NCBI GenBank assembly: GCA_963693315.1
Contig: OY856188.1
Location: 266,161,114-266,225,113, forward strand
Direction of reading: 5' to 3'
From: Diogma glabrata
Lineage: Eukaryota > Arthropoda > Insecta > Diptera > Cylindrotomidae
Length of the DNA stretch: 64,000 nucleotides
The translations under genes were made by a program, and so were the position numbers. Every line of letters starts with the position of its first letter. The first letter of the stretch is position 1. The notes beneath the pieces were generated by a model. The model saw only the letters and a list, made by a program, of their open reading frames with translations. It searched no databases and was not told the DNA's origin. Positions 46,946 through 59,565 of this stretch are shown in pieces.

Positions 46946-47048
46946 GTAAACCGTGCGCGGTGAAATGTGCTGGCAGTAAACCGTACGCGGTGAACTGTTA
47001 AACAGCGAACCATGGGCGGTGAACCATGAGGCGGTGAACCGTACCCAA

Positions 47049-48117
47049 CTCATTATAAATATATCCATCTTATGAATTAGGCAAAAATTCTCATATAATG
47101 AGTAAAAGAATTTACATAAAAAGGTGTCCAAAGATAGTGGATAACTTTACATTATCTCAGTCTAAAATAAAACTATTGCTCTTCTAAAAAATGAAATTCC
47201 TTATATAAAATTCTGTTTAATTTCTTGTATATTCTAGGAAAATCCATTTTTTACAAAGAAAGCTCCAGAATTCTACGTAATTATATTCGATATATTTTAT
47301 TTTACATTTCGACCTTTTTCTTAGAAACCAATGTGACGAACGATGACGATGTTTATAAATAATTATTTAAATCGGAAATTGAGGTCGAATACAATTTTGT
47401 TTTGTATTTTATTGCGTTGTTTAGAATCGTAACAATATGGAACGCGACATTTAATCCGTGATGATAATTATTAAAACATAAAATAAAATAATAATGAATT
47501 TTTATATAAAATGTTTAATCTTTGGTTTTTTCACTAGCAATTTATTAATCGAATTAGAAGTAGATTAAAGAATTACGTTATTACACTTTTCAAAATATTT
47601 CCGGTTTATAAACGATATCTTAAAAACACCAAATTTTGAAAACAAAACCTAAACGGATTTGTTGTCGTACAAACACCCGTTAATTTTCTAATTTCTATAC
47701 CAATTAATTACACTTGATAATATGTAATTAACGTAATCCAATCAAACCAACCACACAACAATACTCTTGCCTTTATTTGTAGTCCAATTTGTTTTGTGTT
47801 TTCATTATTAAGTCTATAAATTTTTTTTGCTAAATTAATATATAAACGTAATTAATGTAATTTAATTGATCGATCGATAGAGGGGTTCGGTTTAATGAAA
47901 TAAATTAGTTAATTTAATTGCATTTTTTTTTATGTTTTAGTCTAAACATAACCGGATAAAAAATTTTATCGAGTTTAATTTTTAATGGTTTTTGGATAGT
48001 TAGATTTAATTTTGTTTTATTTATATTAATCTACTGCAAATAAGTAAATTTTTTTGATAAAACCTCTAATAATTAGTATTACAGTTGAAATAATTTCATA
48101 GTTTGTTATTCAATTAA
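47049..48117. other. AT-rich non-coding stretch
   Basis: No gene or repeat recognised. Confidence 0.4.
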
Positions 48118-49568
48118 ATTACTTCGGTCTAAAAGACCTAAATTACATTTATGAGCTAAAATTGAAATTCTTACCCTTACTTTTTTTGGCATTTCTCGAC
48201 GTTTTAGGACCTACTGGTCGGGATTGGTATGTGATACCAAAAACTAGATTATTGCATTATAAGTTTGTCAAAAAAATGTTGTCAAGTGTGCCAAAAGAAA
48301 GATTTTTATTTATTTTTTTACCCAATTTTTTGGAAAAATAAAATTTATTATTTGTACCACATGAAATTTTATTATTATTATTGAAAATTATAAGTTAGTC
48401 AAAAAAATAATGTCAAGTGTGTCAAAAAAATAATGTCAAGTGTGTCAAGTGTGTCAAAAAAATGATTTTCATTTATTTTTTTGGAAAAAAATAAAATTAG
48501 TTATTTGTATGAAATGATATGTAAAATGAACATGAAATTATTATTATTGAAAATTTTATTGCATTATAAGTTTGTCGAAAAAATATTGTCAAGTGTGTCA
48601 ATAAAAAGATGTCATTTATTTTTTTAGATAATTTTTTGGGAAAAAAAATTTAGCTGTTTGTTTGCGTATATATAATTGAACATGGAAATTTTTGAATTTC
48701 TTATATTTTTTGAAATATTTTTGGAATTTTGGAAAAGTTTCAATTTTTGATTTTGTAAGAATTTTTGGAATATTTTTAGAGTTTTGGAAAAATTTTGAAT
48801 TTTTGAATTTTTAAGAATTTTTAGAATATTATTAAAATTTAGAAAAAGCTTATAAATCCGATTTTATTCTAATTTTTGGAATATATTTAGAATTTTGAAA
48901 AAAAAAAATTTTGAATTTTATATATATTTTTAGAATTTTGAAAAAAGTTTCAATTTTTGATTTTATAAGAATTTTTGGAATTTTTTCAAAATTTTGAAAA
49001 ATTTAAAATTTTTAAATTTTATTCTAGTTTTTATAATTTTGGAAAAAGCTACAATTTTTGATTTTGTTATAATTTATGCAATATTTTTAGAGTTTTTGCA
49101 AAAAGTTTTTATCTTTGATTTTGTAATAATTTTTGAAATATTTTTAAAATTTTGTTTGAAAAAAGTCTGAATTTTTGATTTTATTTAATTTTTACAATAT
49201 TTTTGGAATTTTGAAAGAAAAATGAATTTGTGATTTTGAAATATTTTCTCGAAACGCTAAATGGAGAGGTTTTTGAGTAGTTTGCTGATTGTATTTATAA
49301 TCTTTTCACTAAATTATGTTAATTTATGATCTGTTATAATTTTCCGACAACGTATTGATTTTTCGTGTTAGTTTTGTAATACATATCTAAACAGAGATAA
49401 AAAATACATGTACTTTAACAAAAAGTTATGTTTGATTTTGATATACATCGCTGCCCAAAACAAAAAACCATGTCCTGATAAAAGTTTTTTGTCGAAAACT
49501 ATACCAAAATACTTAACCCAGACCGAATTCTTGATATCTCAAGAGCTTGAGATTTCAGCCCCTTTATA
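48118..49568 (+). mobile_element. Satellite-bearing hairpin-ended family, copy A
   Basis: Begins attacttcggtctaaaagacc (hairpin end) and ends with the inverse of the other end (ctcaagagcttgagatttca, 49540 on). It contains about 1.5-2 units of the ttgtcaagtgtgtcaaaa array (48270-48610) and an AT-rich array of roughly 55-bp units (48670-49240; phrase aatttttggaatatttttag). The GC-rich ggccggcc segment has been deleted. Confidence 0.75.
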
Positions 49569-49581
49569 TTTATGTATTTAA

Positions 49582-50166
49582 ATTTAACTACACTAACATA
49601 AATTTGTTGAATACGACACATAACAAGCTCGATTTACAATAGCAATTTTTTTCAGTACAGAAATTATCAAAGACAAGCTTTACCTGTCAATTGATAAAAT
49701 GAAGAATTTCCGAACCCAAGTTTTCAACCATTCAACTTTAGAATTTAGATTAAAGAAAATGTTTGTTAAGATGACACATATATAAGCTATCTTTGTATTC
49801 AAAAACAAATGTTATTTTTAAAATTTTAGTTATACAAACAAAAGATTGATTTCACAAATTCGATATTTCTGGTATCGTGGAATTGTTTATTTATATTTTA
49901 ACAAGTTTGAGATTAATTTTAAAATTTATTTTTAGTATCGACTCAAGTTTTGGTTTGGATATATATATGACATCTCAACAAACATTTTCTTTAATCTAAA
50001 TTCTAAAGTTGAATGGTTGAAAACTTGGGTTCGGACATTCTTCATTTTATCAATTGACAGGTAAAGTCTGTCTGATAATTTGTATACTGAAAATATTGCT
50101 ATTGTAAATCAAGCTTGTTATATGTGTCGTGTTGTATTCAACAAAGTGATATAAGTGTAGTTAAAT
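49582..50166. mobile_element. MITE with about 205-bp inverted arms
   Basis: Ends atttaactacact / agtgtagttaaat. Arms 49582-49780 and 49965-50166 share tgttgaatacgacacat, aatttagattaaagaaaatg and ttggttcgga-like stretches in inverse orientation. Non-coding; target duplication not resolved. It lies directly beside copy A. Confidence 0.75.
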
Positions 50167-50754
50167 TGTTAATTTTATTGTAATAAGTTTTAAATTTTAA
50201 TACATAATTTATGATTTACAATCCTTGCTTTTTCTATGATTAAAGCGGGAAAATATATTATAGAGACCGAAATTCGTAATTCTTTTCAATTCAAAATTTG
50301 TATTACCATTGTTGGAATTGGGCACAAGTTTTGTCTTCTTAAAGAAGCTGTAAAAATCACTTGAAAGTAAAATTCTTTACATTAATTAATCATTCTTTAC
50401 ATTCTTTACGTAAAAAACTATTCTTTACTAATTCTTTACATAAAAATGTCAAAAATTATTCTTTACATGAAAATGCACAACTCTGTTTACAAACAACATT
50501 GTCCATAACCATGAATTTCTTCAAATTTTTTCTTTTGTAATGTTCGAAGTTAAGGGAGGGGGACAGGAAAACAAACACTAGTTTTTGGCAATATCTAAAA
50601 AACTAAGCAGTCAAAAAATCAATGAAATTTTTTTTGGAAATATTTTGATCTTTGTCGATTTTTCTAAACCAAACACGATTCTTTACAAAAAACTTTTGTT
50701 TTACTATCTTCTTATCTAGGTCCATAAAATATAGATAAAAACATATATTTGAAA

Positions 50755-51838
50755 TTACTTCGGTCTGCAAGACCTAAGTATTACATTCATGAGCTAAAAG
50801 TGAAATTCTTACCCCCACTTTTTTTGGCATTTCTAGACGTTTTAGGACCTACTGATTCTAAGAAAGCAAAAAAAAATGTATGTATGTCTGTCGGCCGCCC
50901 GTCCGTCACAACCGACGAAATCTAGAAAACGACTGAAGGGATTTTAAAAATTTTGGTTTCTAAAAATAGGTACACTTAATGGCAAGAGCCGAAAGGACGA
51001 TGTGTTCGATAACTGTACCGGAAGTGTGTCAAAAAATCAAAAACAAGGAAATATGCATTTTTTTCCTTAAAAAACGTTCATTTTAAGTGATAATGCGTAG
51101 GAACAAAGAATGCGGAGAAAACTTGATGGTCGGGATTGGTATGTGAGACCAAAAACTAGATTATTGCATTGTAAGTTTGTCAAAAAATGTTGTCAAGTGT
51201 GTCAAAAGAAAGATTTTTATTTATTTTTTTACCCAATTTCTTGGGAAAAATAAATTTAATTATTTGTATGACAAGAAATTTTATTATTATTATAGACAAT
51301 TATGGCATTATAAGTTTGTCAAAAAAATGCTGTCAAGTGTGTCAAAAGAAAGATTTTTATTTATTTTTTTACCCAATTTTTAAAAAAAAAATAAAATTAA
51401 TTATTTGTATGGCATGAAATTTTATTATTACTATAGAGAATTATGGCTTATTATATAATAAGTTTGTCAAAAAATAATGTCAAGTGTGTCAAAAAATGGT
51501 TTCATTTATTTTTTTTGACAATGTTTTGGAAAAAGAAATTCGTTGTTTTTATTACGTAAATGGAATGGAAATTTTTGATTTTGTATTAATTTTTGGAATA
51601 TTTTTAGAATTTTGGAAAGAGTTTGAATTTTAAAGAGTTTTTGGAATATTATTGGAATTTAGAAAAAGTTTAAATATTTGATTTTATTCTAATTTTAGGA
51701 ATATTTTTGAAATTATGAAAAAGTTTCAAACTTTGATTTTGTAGTAATTTTTAAATATTTTTAGAATTTTGAAAAAAGTTTGATTTTGTTTAATTTTACA
51801 ATATTTTTGGATATTTTAGAAAAAATCTGATTAATATA
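50755..51838 (+). mobile_element. Satellite-bearing family, copy B (truncated)
   Basis: Begins attacttcggtctgcaagac, then cccccactttttttggcat, the GC-rich gtcggccgcccgtccgtc segment, gtaccggaagtgtgtc, the ttgtcaagtgtgtcaaaa array (about 2.5 units, 51178-51500) and the AT-rich array (51560-51835). The second hairpin end is missing. Confidence 0.8.
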
Positions 51839-52258
51839 CTCAATACTCACGTACGTATGCATTGTACACAGTGAACTATACTGTTGAAAAATTAACATAC
51901 CTGAAAGAAAACAAATAATAAAAAGTTATTAAAATTTCTTCTACTTCGTTATTCGGTTAAATTATGAATGTAAATGAATGTCATAATTGGCTCAAAGTTA
52001 GTTAAATTTGCTACAATCTTAAAAACTTCACTAAATTCGTTTAAACTCCCGTTAAATTTGACACACTTAATATAAATTCTTAAATCTGAATTCGTGTAAA
52101 TAGTTGTAATACTTGAATAAAATATTTAAAAAGAAAAACTTGTGTTGTTAATATTAAAATTTATTATTAAAATCATAATTAATAAAAAAAACATATATAA
52201 AAAAATTTTTATAGTAGTATTTCATTTATGAGAAAATTTAAAATTTGACTATTAAAAA
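51839..52258. other. AT-rich non-coding stretch
   Basis: Nothing recognised. Confidence 0.4.
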
Positions 52259-52311
52259 GTATTATAGCGGTGACAGCGGTTTGATCCCACCGCTGTCACC
52301 ACTATAATACC
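52259..52311. repeat. Compact 53-bp hairpin
   Basis: gtattatagcggtgacagcg on the left is complementary to cgctgtcaccactataatac on the right with one mismatch, loop of about 9 nt. It is GC-rich in the stem and isolated in AT-rich DNA. It could be a minimal foldback remnant or a structured RNA. Confidence 0.7.
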
Positions 52312-55300
52312 AACATTTTTACGAAAACAGTTTTGTTTGTATATATTCTTTTGCTGCACCAAAATTGAAAATTCGTGTATGACAAAAACACATTGGAAAT
52401 GGAAAATCTGGATTCATTTCAAAATTGGACAAAATGGCGGAGGGTCGCCTTAACACCTACATGTATTTGTATCTTGTATAGCTTCTAATTCTGGCTTATT
52501 GAGACTTGGTATATGTATAAGGTTTTGATTGCTGTAAAGTGGTGAAGGGTCTCCGAGCAATTTTCTTGAAAGCTCAATAACATTTGTACTTGATAATCGA
52601 ATTTTATGAAACTTGGTACATAAGCATTTAGTACAGTTCAAAACCGTTGCGCATCCCAACTTTCAGTTTTTTATTTAAGGTAAAAAAATTTATTTTTCCT
52701 TTTATTTCCAATATCTTTATCCACATTAGAGCCTACAATAATGAGGTGATTTTGACGACACTTATAAAAAAGGTTTCAATGAGTGTGACAAGATAATGAT
52801 CAGCTTATGGGCCACACCGACCAAAGTGACCGGTGTCCACAAGGAAAATGCTAACCCTTCGCTTTCTGAGCCATAGTTAGACCACCTCTGTGTTCTGGTC
52901 GTCCTTTGATTTCATCGACACACTCTTACAAAACTCCTTTTTTTTTTGTTGATTAGTTGTCTCCCGGTTTGTCACTTCCGGAAAAAATGTATTTTTACTT
53001 TTTCTATTCGTAAAATAAAATTTGTGTGTATTGGGATACTACAGCTTTCTTTAATGAGCTTATTTTGATGGAACTTTAGAAAAAGGTGGAGTTTTACATG
53101 AGAAGGAACTGATAAGCTAAATGATTTAAACGAGCTTTTTAACGAACCTGTTTTTTATAATTGAACTACTCGAAATCTATAACAATACAGTCAGCTATTT
53201 ATTGAAGTATTTGATGGATATAAGTTTACTATATATCCTAAACATTTTGTTTCCAGAGATCGGCCGGTGAAGTCAGCCATCATCGTTGCCTGTATTTTTA
53301 AATGTTTTCTTGTGAAAATAATTTGACATTAATTTTCACTATTCTACCGTTTCCATTGCCTCGTTGAAATAGAATGAACTGAAATACCATTTTAAATTTT
53401 AATTAAATATAAAAAGTTTTTAAAAAAATCGTTGTCCAAACAAACATAATAAAATATTATTATCCCATTTTGTTCTTGTAATTAATTGAATTGTAAAGAT
53501 TTTTATTTTTATAAAGTTAAAAAGTTTGCAATAATAAAAAAACTTTTCATGTTAATTGAATTCAAACATTTTTTTAACCATTGAACGTCAAGCAGATAAA
53601 AAAATTAAATTATCAAAAGTGAGGTTAAAAGTTATAGAAATTTACACATCACTTCTTTGTTGTTGTTTGATTTAGAAAAGATGGTGAATTAAATATATAA
53701 AAAAATTAATAAAGTTTTTTTTTATTTATGTATGTTCATAATTTATTTTCTATCTCCATAAGTTGTAACATAAATTAATTGAATAAATTAATTTTTTTTC
53801 TTTATTTTGTTACATTTAAGGAGGGAACAGATTCATTGGAGATTTTGTATTGTTAACTAAAGAATAAAAACTTACACAATTTTACGGGGTCAAAAACCCT
53901 TCTCGTTTTTTAATAAATTGAGTATTCGATAATTGATTTAATTAAGGTTTAAATTAGCTGCAGTGCGTATTTAGGGGGACCTTAATGGGAGTCAGTTAGT
54001 TGACATGCAAACAAATCTGGTAAACAATGGAGTTCTAACTCAAACTATAACTATATTTCTCGTTTAGTTTTCTTTGCTCTATACGCAATATCTTACTCTT
54101 GTCAAAAAACCAAACTATGAAGTATCAGCAGAGACCTGGTGGGATTGCGACAAAGAACTTCCATTTCAAACTCCTGTAGATTGTAAATTCAAAGTTAAAA
54201 CGTATAATTTGCATTGGTGTTTGGTTATCTTCAAGTAAAAATTACTCTTTCAGAAATGGTTCCCGATATCTACTACTCATTTCATTGAGAACATAATAAA
54301 TTTGAGTGAATTTAATTGTTCTGCAAAACTGACTTGATCCGAGCAGTCTAAATATGACATTCAGCATTTAAAGACTTATTAGTTTATGATAGAAACATAA
54401 CTATCATTATTTAAGAACTGAACATTGTGCCAGATCCGGGTTTTTCTACCACTGAACGATGTCGGATTCTGATCAGGCATGTAAGTACTAACGTTTTCAC
54501 CAAATGAAAATTGATCAAATGGAATAAAGCTCAAAGCAGCTGAAATATAGCATACGTTATCTGGGGAAATCGTAAACAATTTCTAATAGGAATCGAATGT
54601 GAAATACTTTAATAGGCGGACCGACCGATTGTGAAATACTTCAATATTGTCTTTTAAAATTTGTAGCGACCGGCCCTATTTCAATTCTTACTCTATATCA
54701 AAATAAAAAATAAATCAAAGGTAAAAACATTCTATAAAATTTCGCAATTCAATTTCCAATTTTTTCATAAATAAACATTAGGACATAGAAAGAGTTATCA
54801 ACATAAATAAGTTATAAAATGTGATATTGTAATCTTTGATTTGCGTGTTGCATGTGTATTTATTTTTTTCGGATATGAATGGCAATAAATGTACATTTAG
54901 ACTTGGGAAAATGTAATACAACTTGAATGAGGCAACAGGCCAATAAAGTTGCTATATGCTTATGCCAAATTTTGTAGTCAAATGAATAAGCTCACAAAAG
55001 ATTTTTAAAATATTGCATTAGAAAATGTTTGAAAAATTTGTTGATTGACTTTTTGCACCAATTGATGTTTCTTGGTCTGAACGTACCTTCAGAGATTTTG
55101 TTTTTATAGAAAAAAATAATTATAATCTTGTTTTTCTTTTTTTTCGTTTAAATGAAATGGTATATTGAAATCATGTGATGGGAATGCGAATAATATATAT
55201 GTATTAAGAAAGAAACGCAAATAATATTTGTGTTTCCACTCGATCGAACAGCTCAATGTTTTGAATGATCAGTGTTTTTATATTTTATAAAAATATCGAT

Positions 55301-55780
55301 CAAAAAAATAACATTGTTATCGCGCATTGTGCTACAAGTATTTTTAATGTAAAATGTTTAACTAATCAATTATTTTAAGATTTTCATTCCGACTAAAATT
55401 CTAATCTGCTAACAAAAAAATTTAGCTACAACTAAATTTTATTTTTTTTAAGTTTCCTTATTTCATAATTATTTTTTATTTACTGGCTAGTTTATCGTTC
55501 TATAATAATAGCTCGAACGATTTTAATCAAACTTTAGTGGTTAAAATTATTTGTTAATAGAAATTGTTCGAAAAAATGATGAAAAATTAGAATTTTTTGC
55601 AGACTGAATATCTCAAGAAAACGAAAAAAAGTCTCTTTGTTAACGTCTCTTTGCCTTACCGTAATTACCTTCATGGATTTTCCCTGATAGCTTTAATCCT
55701 CAAAATTTCATAGTTAGCGTCCATAAATTTCTTAAAGAAACTGAATAAATTTTCAAACCTAATCCTAATCCCTAGTTGAG
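52312..55780. other. Long non-coding stretch, no gene supported
   Basis: Minus-strand frames at 52450-52659 and 54379-54579 look somewhat protein-like but match nothing I know. The plus-strand wording around 52590-52660 (aattttatgaaacttggtac, gcgcatcccaactttc) resembles transposon-associated repeat sequence. Otherwise AT-rich. Confidence 0.35.
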
Positions 55781-55785
55781 CATGG

Positions 55786-56695
55786 TATCCAAAAATATTG
55801 TAAAAATTAAATAATATCAAAAATTCAAACTTTTTCAAACAAAATTCTAAAAATATTTCAAAAATTATTACCAAATCAAAGATTAAAACTTTTTTCAAAA
55901 ATTCTAAAAATATTCCAAAAATTCTTACAAAATCAAAAATTGAAACTTTTTTCAAAATTCAAAAAATATGTATAAAATTTAAAAAATTTTTTTTCAAAAT
56001 TCTAAAAATATTCCAAAAATTAGAATAAAATCAAATATTTAAACTTTTCCTACATTCTATTAATATTCCAAAAATTCTTAAAAATTCAAAGTTTTTTCCA
56101 AAACTCTAAAAATATTGCCAAAATTATAACAATATCAAAAATTGAAACTTTTTCCAAAATTATAATAAAATCAAAAATTTAAAATTTTTCAAAATTCTAA
56201 AAATATTCCAAAAATTCTTACAAAATCAAAAATTGAAACTTTTTCAAAATTCCAAAAATATTTCAAAAACTATACCAAATTCAAAAATTTCCATGTTCAA
56301 TTATATTTACATACGTAAATTAACAGCTAAATTTTTTTTTCCAAAAAATTATCTTAAAAAATAAATGAAATCATTTTTTGACACACTTGACAATATTTTT
56401 TTGACAAACTTATAATGCCATAATTCTCAATAATAATAACAAAATTTCATTCAAACAAATAATTAATTTTATTTTTTTTAAAAAAATTGGGTAAAAAAAT
56501 AAATAAAAATCTTTCTTTTGACACACTTGACAACATTTTTATGACAAACTTATAATGCAATAATCTAGATTTTGGTCTCACATCGCCAATCCCGACCATC
56601 AAGATTTCTCCAAATTCAATGTTCCTACTCGTAATCACCTAAAATGAAAGTTTTTTAAGCAAGAAATATGCAAATTTCCTTATTTGATAATTATA
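55786..56695 (-). mobile_element. Satellite-bearing family, copy C (both ends missing)
   Basis: AT-rich array (55790-56290, units of aaaatattccaaaaattctt) followed by the tgacacacttgacaa array (56380-56560) and the ctcacatcgccaatcccgacc / gttcctactcgtaatcac segment. It lacks the hairpin ends and the GC-rich part. Confidence 0.75.
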
Positions 56696-57691
56696 TCACT
56701 ACACTGGATGACAGATTTCTCCCCGACGACCAATCTTAAATTTGGAATCTCTTATTTACCTAACACTTTATTCTAACATTTAAAATTCTTAAGAAAGATT
56801 TTGACACAATGTTATACTAATTATAAAAAAAAACAATCTAACCTTATTGACGCGGTAGAGTTGATTGCTGACTTTCAGAAATTATTGTAACAGCCATTCA
56901 ATTATCCGTATTTACTGCTACAATCTCCTTCCAATTCTTCATCAAACCAAATAATATTCCTCTAAGCTTTCTTTCTTTGTCAACCCGGTATTTCTTCAGA
57001 TCTCATCAAAAATCATATGCTTTCGGTTCTTTATATCACAAATAACATTCCTTCAATTCTTTTCCACAAAAATAATATTCTTCTAGATCTTCATGACAAT
57101 AAAACATTTGATGTACGTAAGAAGAACACCATCGGAAACAGCTCCAACAATAATCAAAATAATAATCCAAGGAAATGGCTTCTGCTTATTTTTATTCTTT
57201 TTATTACAATACTTGTAAAATTTTATTATAAAACAATGTTTTTTGGATTATATGTAAAACAATTACGTTTTTTTCATTCAAGTAAAAGAAATGGAATATT
57301 TCTTTTAAATTTATATTTTTAATATTTCTTTTCTTTTTGTTTTATACAATTTAAAACAATTTACTTTTGTTATTTTCAAAGAAACAAAATATGGAATCCA
57401 TATGTTTTAAAAGTTAAACATTGATTGCCCTAATTAATCGCCATTAATGACATTTATATTATATTTTGTGTACCAAACACCAAGTGTAGCAACATTGAAG
57501 AAAAAATATTCCTCGTTCAATTTTTCGACTATTGTGAGTGAGTTTAATAATCTTTTTTTTAAGTTTATTTTCTATTTAAATGTTTTGAAGAAATAGTCGC
57601 TACATTTGAGTTTGAATTTTTTTTTATTTGTTGAGAGGAGTGAATTATTTAAGATGTTCGAAATATTTTTAATAAATTGAAAAAAAAATTT
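56696..57691. other. Non-coding stretch with an uncertain frame at 57017-57322
   Basis: The plus-strand frame 57017-57322 (101 codons) has an Asn-rich middle and one hydrophobic segment (WLLLIFILFITILVKFYY). Only the AT bias and the single membrane-like segment can be described; I do not regard it as established. Confidence 0.2.
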
Positions 57692-57874
57692 TGAAGTCCC
57701 TCCAGCGGTTTTCTAGATTTCGTAGGTTGTGACGGACGGCCGGTCGGCAGACAGACATACATTTTGTTTTTGCTTTTTTAGAATCAGTAGGTCCTAAAAC
57801 GTCGAGAAATGCCAAAAAAGTGGGGGTAAGAATTTCACTTTAAGCTCATGAATGGTCTTGCAGACCGAAGTAAT
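57692..57874 (-). mobile_element. Satellite-bearing family, fragment D1
   Basis: Terminal 180 bp only: ccctccagcggttttctag, the gacggacggccggtcggc patch, gtcctaaaacgtcgagaaat and the end cagaccgaagtaat. Confidence 0.8.
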
Positions 57875-57962
57875 TTTTAAAAGATTCTCGATATTGTAAT
57901 ACTGGTTTTTAACTTTAATTGTAGCTGCCAATTCACTGTTTATATATTTTTGATTTAATATT

Positions 57963-58275
57963 AATTTGGTCTGAAAGATCTATGCATTAATTCTCGAGCC
58001 AAAAGTGAAAATCTTACCCCCATTTTTTGGCATTTATCGATGTTTTAGGTCATAACGATTCCAAAAAAGCAAATAAAATGTCTGTTTGTGTGTCGACCGT
58101 CACAACTGACGAAAACTACTGGAGCGATTTCAAAAACTTTTTTTTCTAAAAATAGGTTATGTTAATGGTATGAGTCGAAGCGACGATAGGTTGAATAATT
58201 GTACCGGAAGTGTGTAAAAAAATTTCATATATTTTGTTTCAAAAATTTTTAAGAAATATATTATGAGAAACATTT
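57963..58275 (+). mobile_element. Satellite-bearing family, diverged fragment D2
   Basis: Same terminal region in opposite orientation to D1, more diverged (ttggtctgaaagatctatgc, cttacccccattttttggca, ttgtaccggaagtgtg). Confidence 0.65.
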
Positions 58276-58546
58276 TCGACTAGAAAGATATGAAACATAA
58301 AATAATAGTACTTTGTGTAACGAGGTGCACAAAGTTGATTTTCATTTGTGCAACGAGTTGCACACAACGTTTTTTGCAATTCCGAATCACAATGAAATTA
58401 TTAAACAAAATTACTCTGCATCCAACTTTTTTACACTCTACATTCATATTCAGATATAAGGTAACATTTCTTTTATGAACTTAGCATTGAGAAAATTTTC
58501 CATACGTTCTTATTTTTCACTTCTACAAAACAAAGCAAAAAGTTAA

Positions 58547-58632
58547 AGCAGTGCGGAAAAATAAAACAGTGCGCAAAAAAAAATCAAAAAAAAGCTAAAA
58601 CAGTGCAGAAAAATAAAACAGTGCGGCAAAAA
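58547..58632. repeat. Short tandem repeat aaaacagtgcggaaaaat
   Basis: Four to five imperfect copies of a unit ending cagtgcg/cagtgca followed by A-rich spacer. Confidence 0.6.
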
Positions 58633-58690
58633 CTCTGTTTTTGACAGTGTTGACAACATCGAAATACATCGAATTGTGATTCGGGATTGC

Positions 58691-58830
58691 AAAATAGTAT
58701 ATTAAGAAACTAGTTTCATAATCGACGATTTTATTGCACGCAATCTGTTTAGAAAGCGAACCGCGCAGCGTAGCGAAGCGGGGAGTTTTCTAAAAGATAA
58801 GTGCGAAACGAGTTTTTTTATACTATTTTT
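58691..58830. repeat. Inverted-repeat element ending aaatagtat
   Basis: The left end aaaatagtatattaagaaac and the right end (gagtttttttatactatttt) pair imperfectly over about 26 bp. The inside includes gcgcagcgtagcgaagcggg. The end sequence resembles the 18461-18594 hairpin (aatagtgtat). It lies 200 bp upstream of the Crypton gene, so it could be part of that element. Confidence 0.4.
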
Positions 58831-59565
58831 TCTATTATGCATTTTTTGTCTTGAAATTTTAAAAAATGTGTATTTTATCAAAAACTAGTCAATTCGAAAA
58901 TTTGTTTTATTTTTCTGGTGATTGGTGACACAATTGATATTTGAAACAATTGAAATTAGAAAAGTTTGTGTCAAATTGAAATATTGTTGATATTACCTAT
59001 TATAATCCTTAAATTGTGAAAAGTTACAATAAAAATGATGGAAGATGAATTGAGTTTTACTCCACCTGAACTACGTGAAGTTGCCGAGAGCACTTTTAAT
59101 AACTTGCTTCGTAAAAAGTCGCGCTAAATTTATGAAAAACAGTATAAAATGTTAGAAAATCGATGTACAGCAAAACATAATATCAAAAGCATATCGGAAA
59201 ATGCTATGCTTGCGTACTTTGAGATGCTAAGTAAAAAAAAACAAATCTTCTACGTTATTCGATGTTAAGTTCATGTTTAAATATTTGTAAAAATGTGAAT
59301 ATCTCTACGTACGCAAAATTATAAGCTTTTTTAAAAAGGTTGTCAGAAAGGTACGAGCCTAAAAAATCTTACGTAAGTAAAAGTAAGTACAAACTTTTGT
59401 GTAATTGTAGCATCAATTTCTATGATAATTTTTTGTCTATTTAGGTAGTTTTATTAATGGGGTACAACGGTGCTTGTAGTCGTGAAGAGCTCACAAATAT
59501 GTCACTAGACGATGTCAAGTTTAAAACTGACGTTATTATGGACGACATTTCAAAAACTAAAAAAT

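Larger units (their letters stand above)
44700..47048. mobile_element. FLYWCH-MULE DNA transposon relic
   Basis: Both ends consist of clustered gttcaccg / cggtgaac motifs in opposite orientation (44720-44857: at least six ttcaccg- or caccg-type units; 46920-47046: at least five cggtgaa or ggtaaaccg units). The core encodes a FLYWCH zinc finger and the start of a MULE transposase. Much of the transposase is missing, and another repeat (44860-46146) sits just inside the left end. Boundaries are approximate. Confidence 0.7.

Noticed and set aside
57017..57322. 101-codon frame with one hydrophobic segment as a membrane protein gene
   Set aside because: Asn-rich AT-driven composition and a single hydrophobic stretch are not enough; mentioned only in the intergenic entry.
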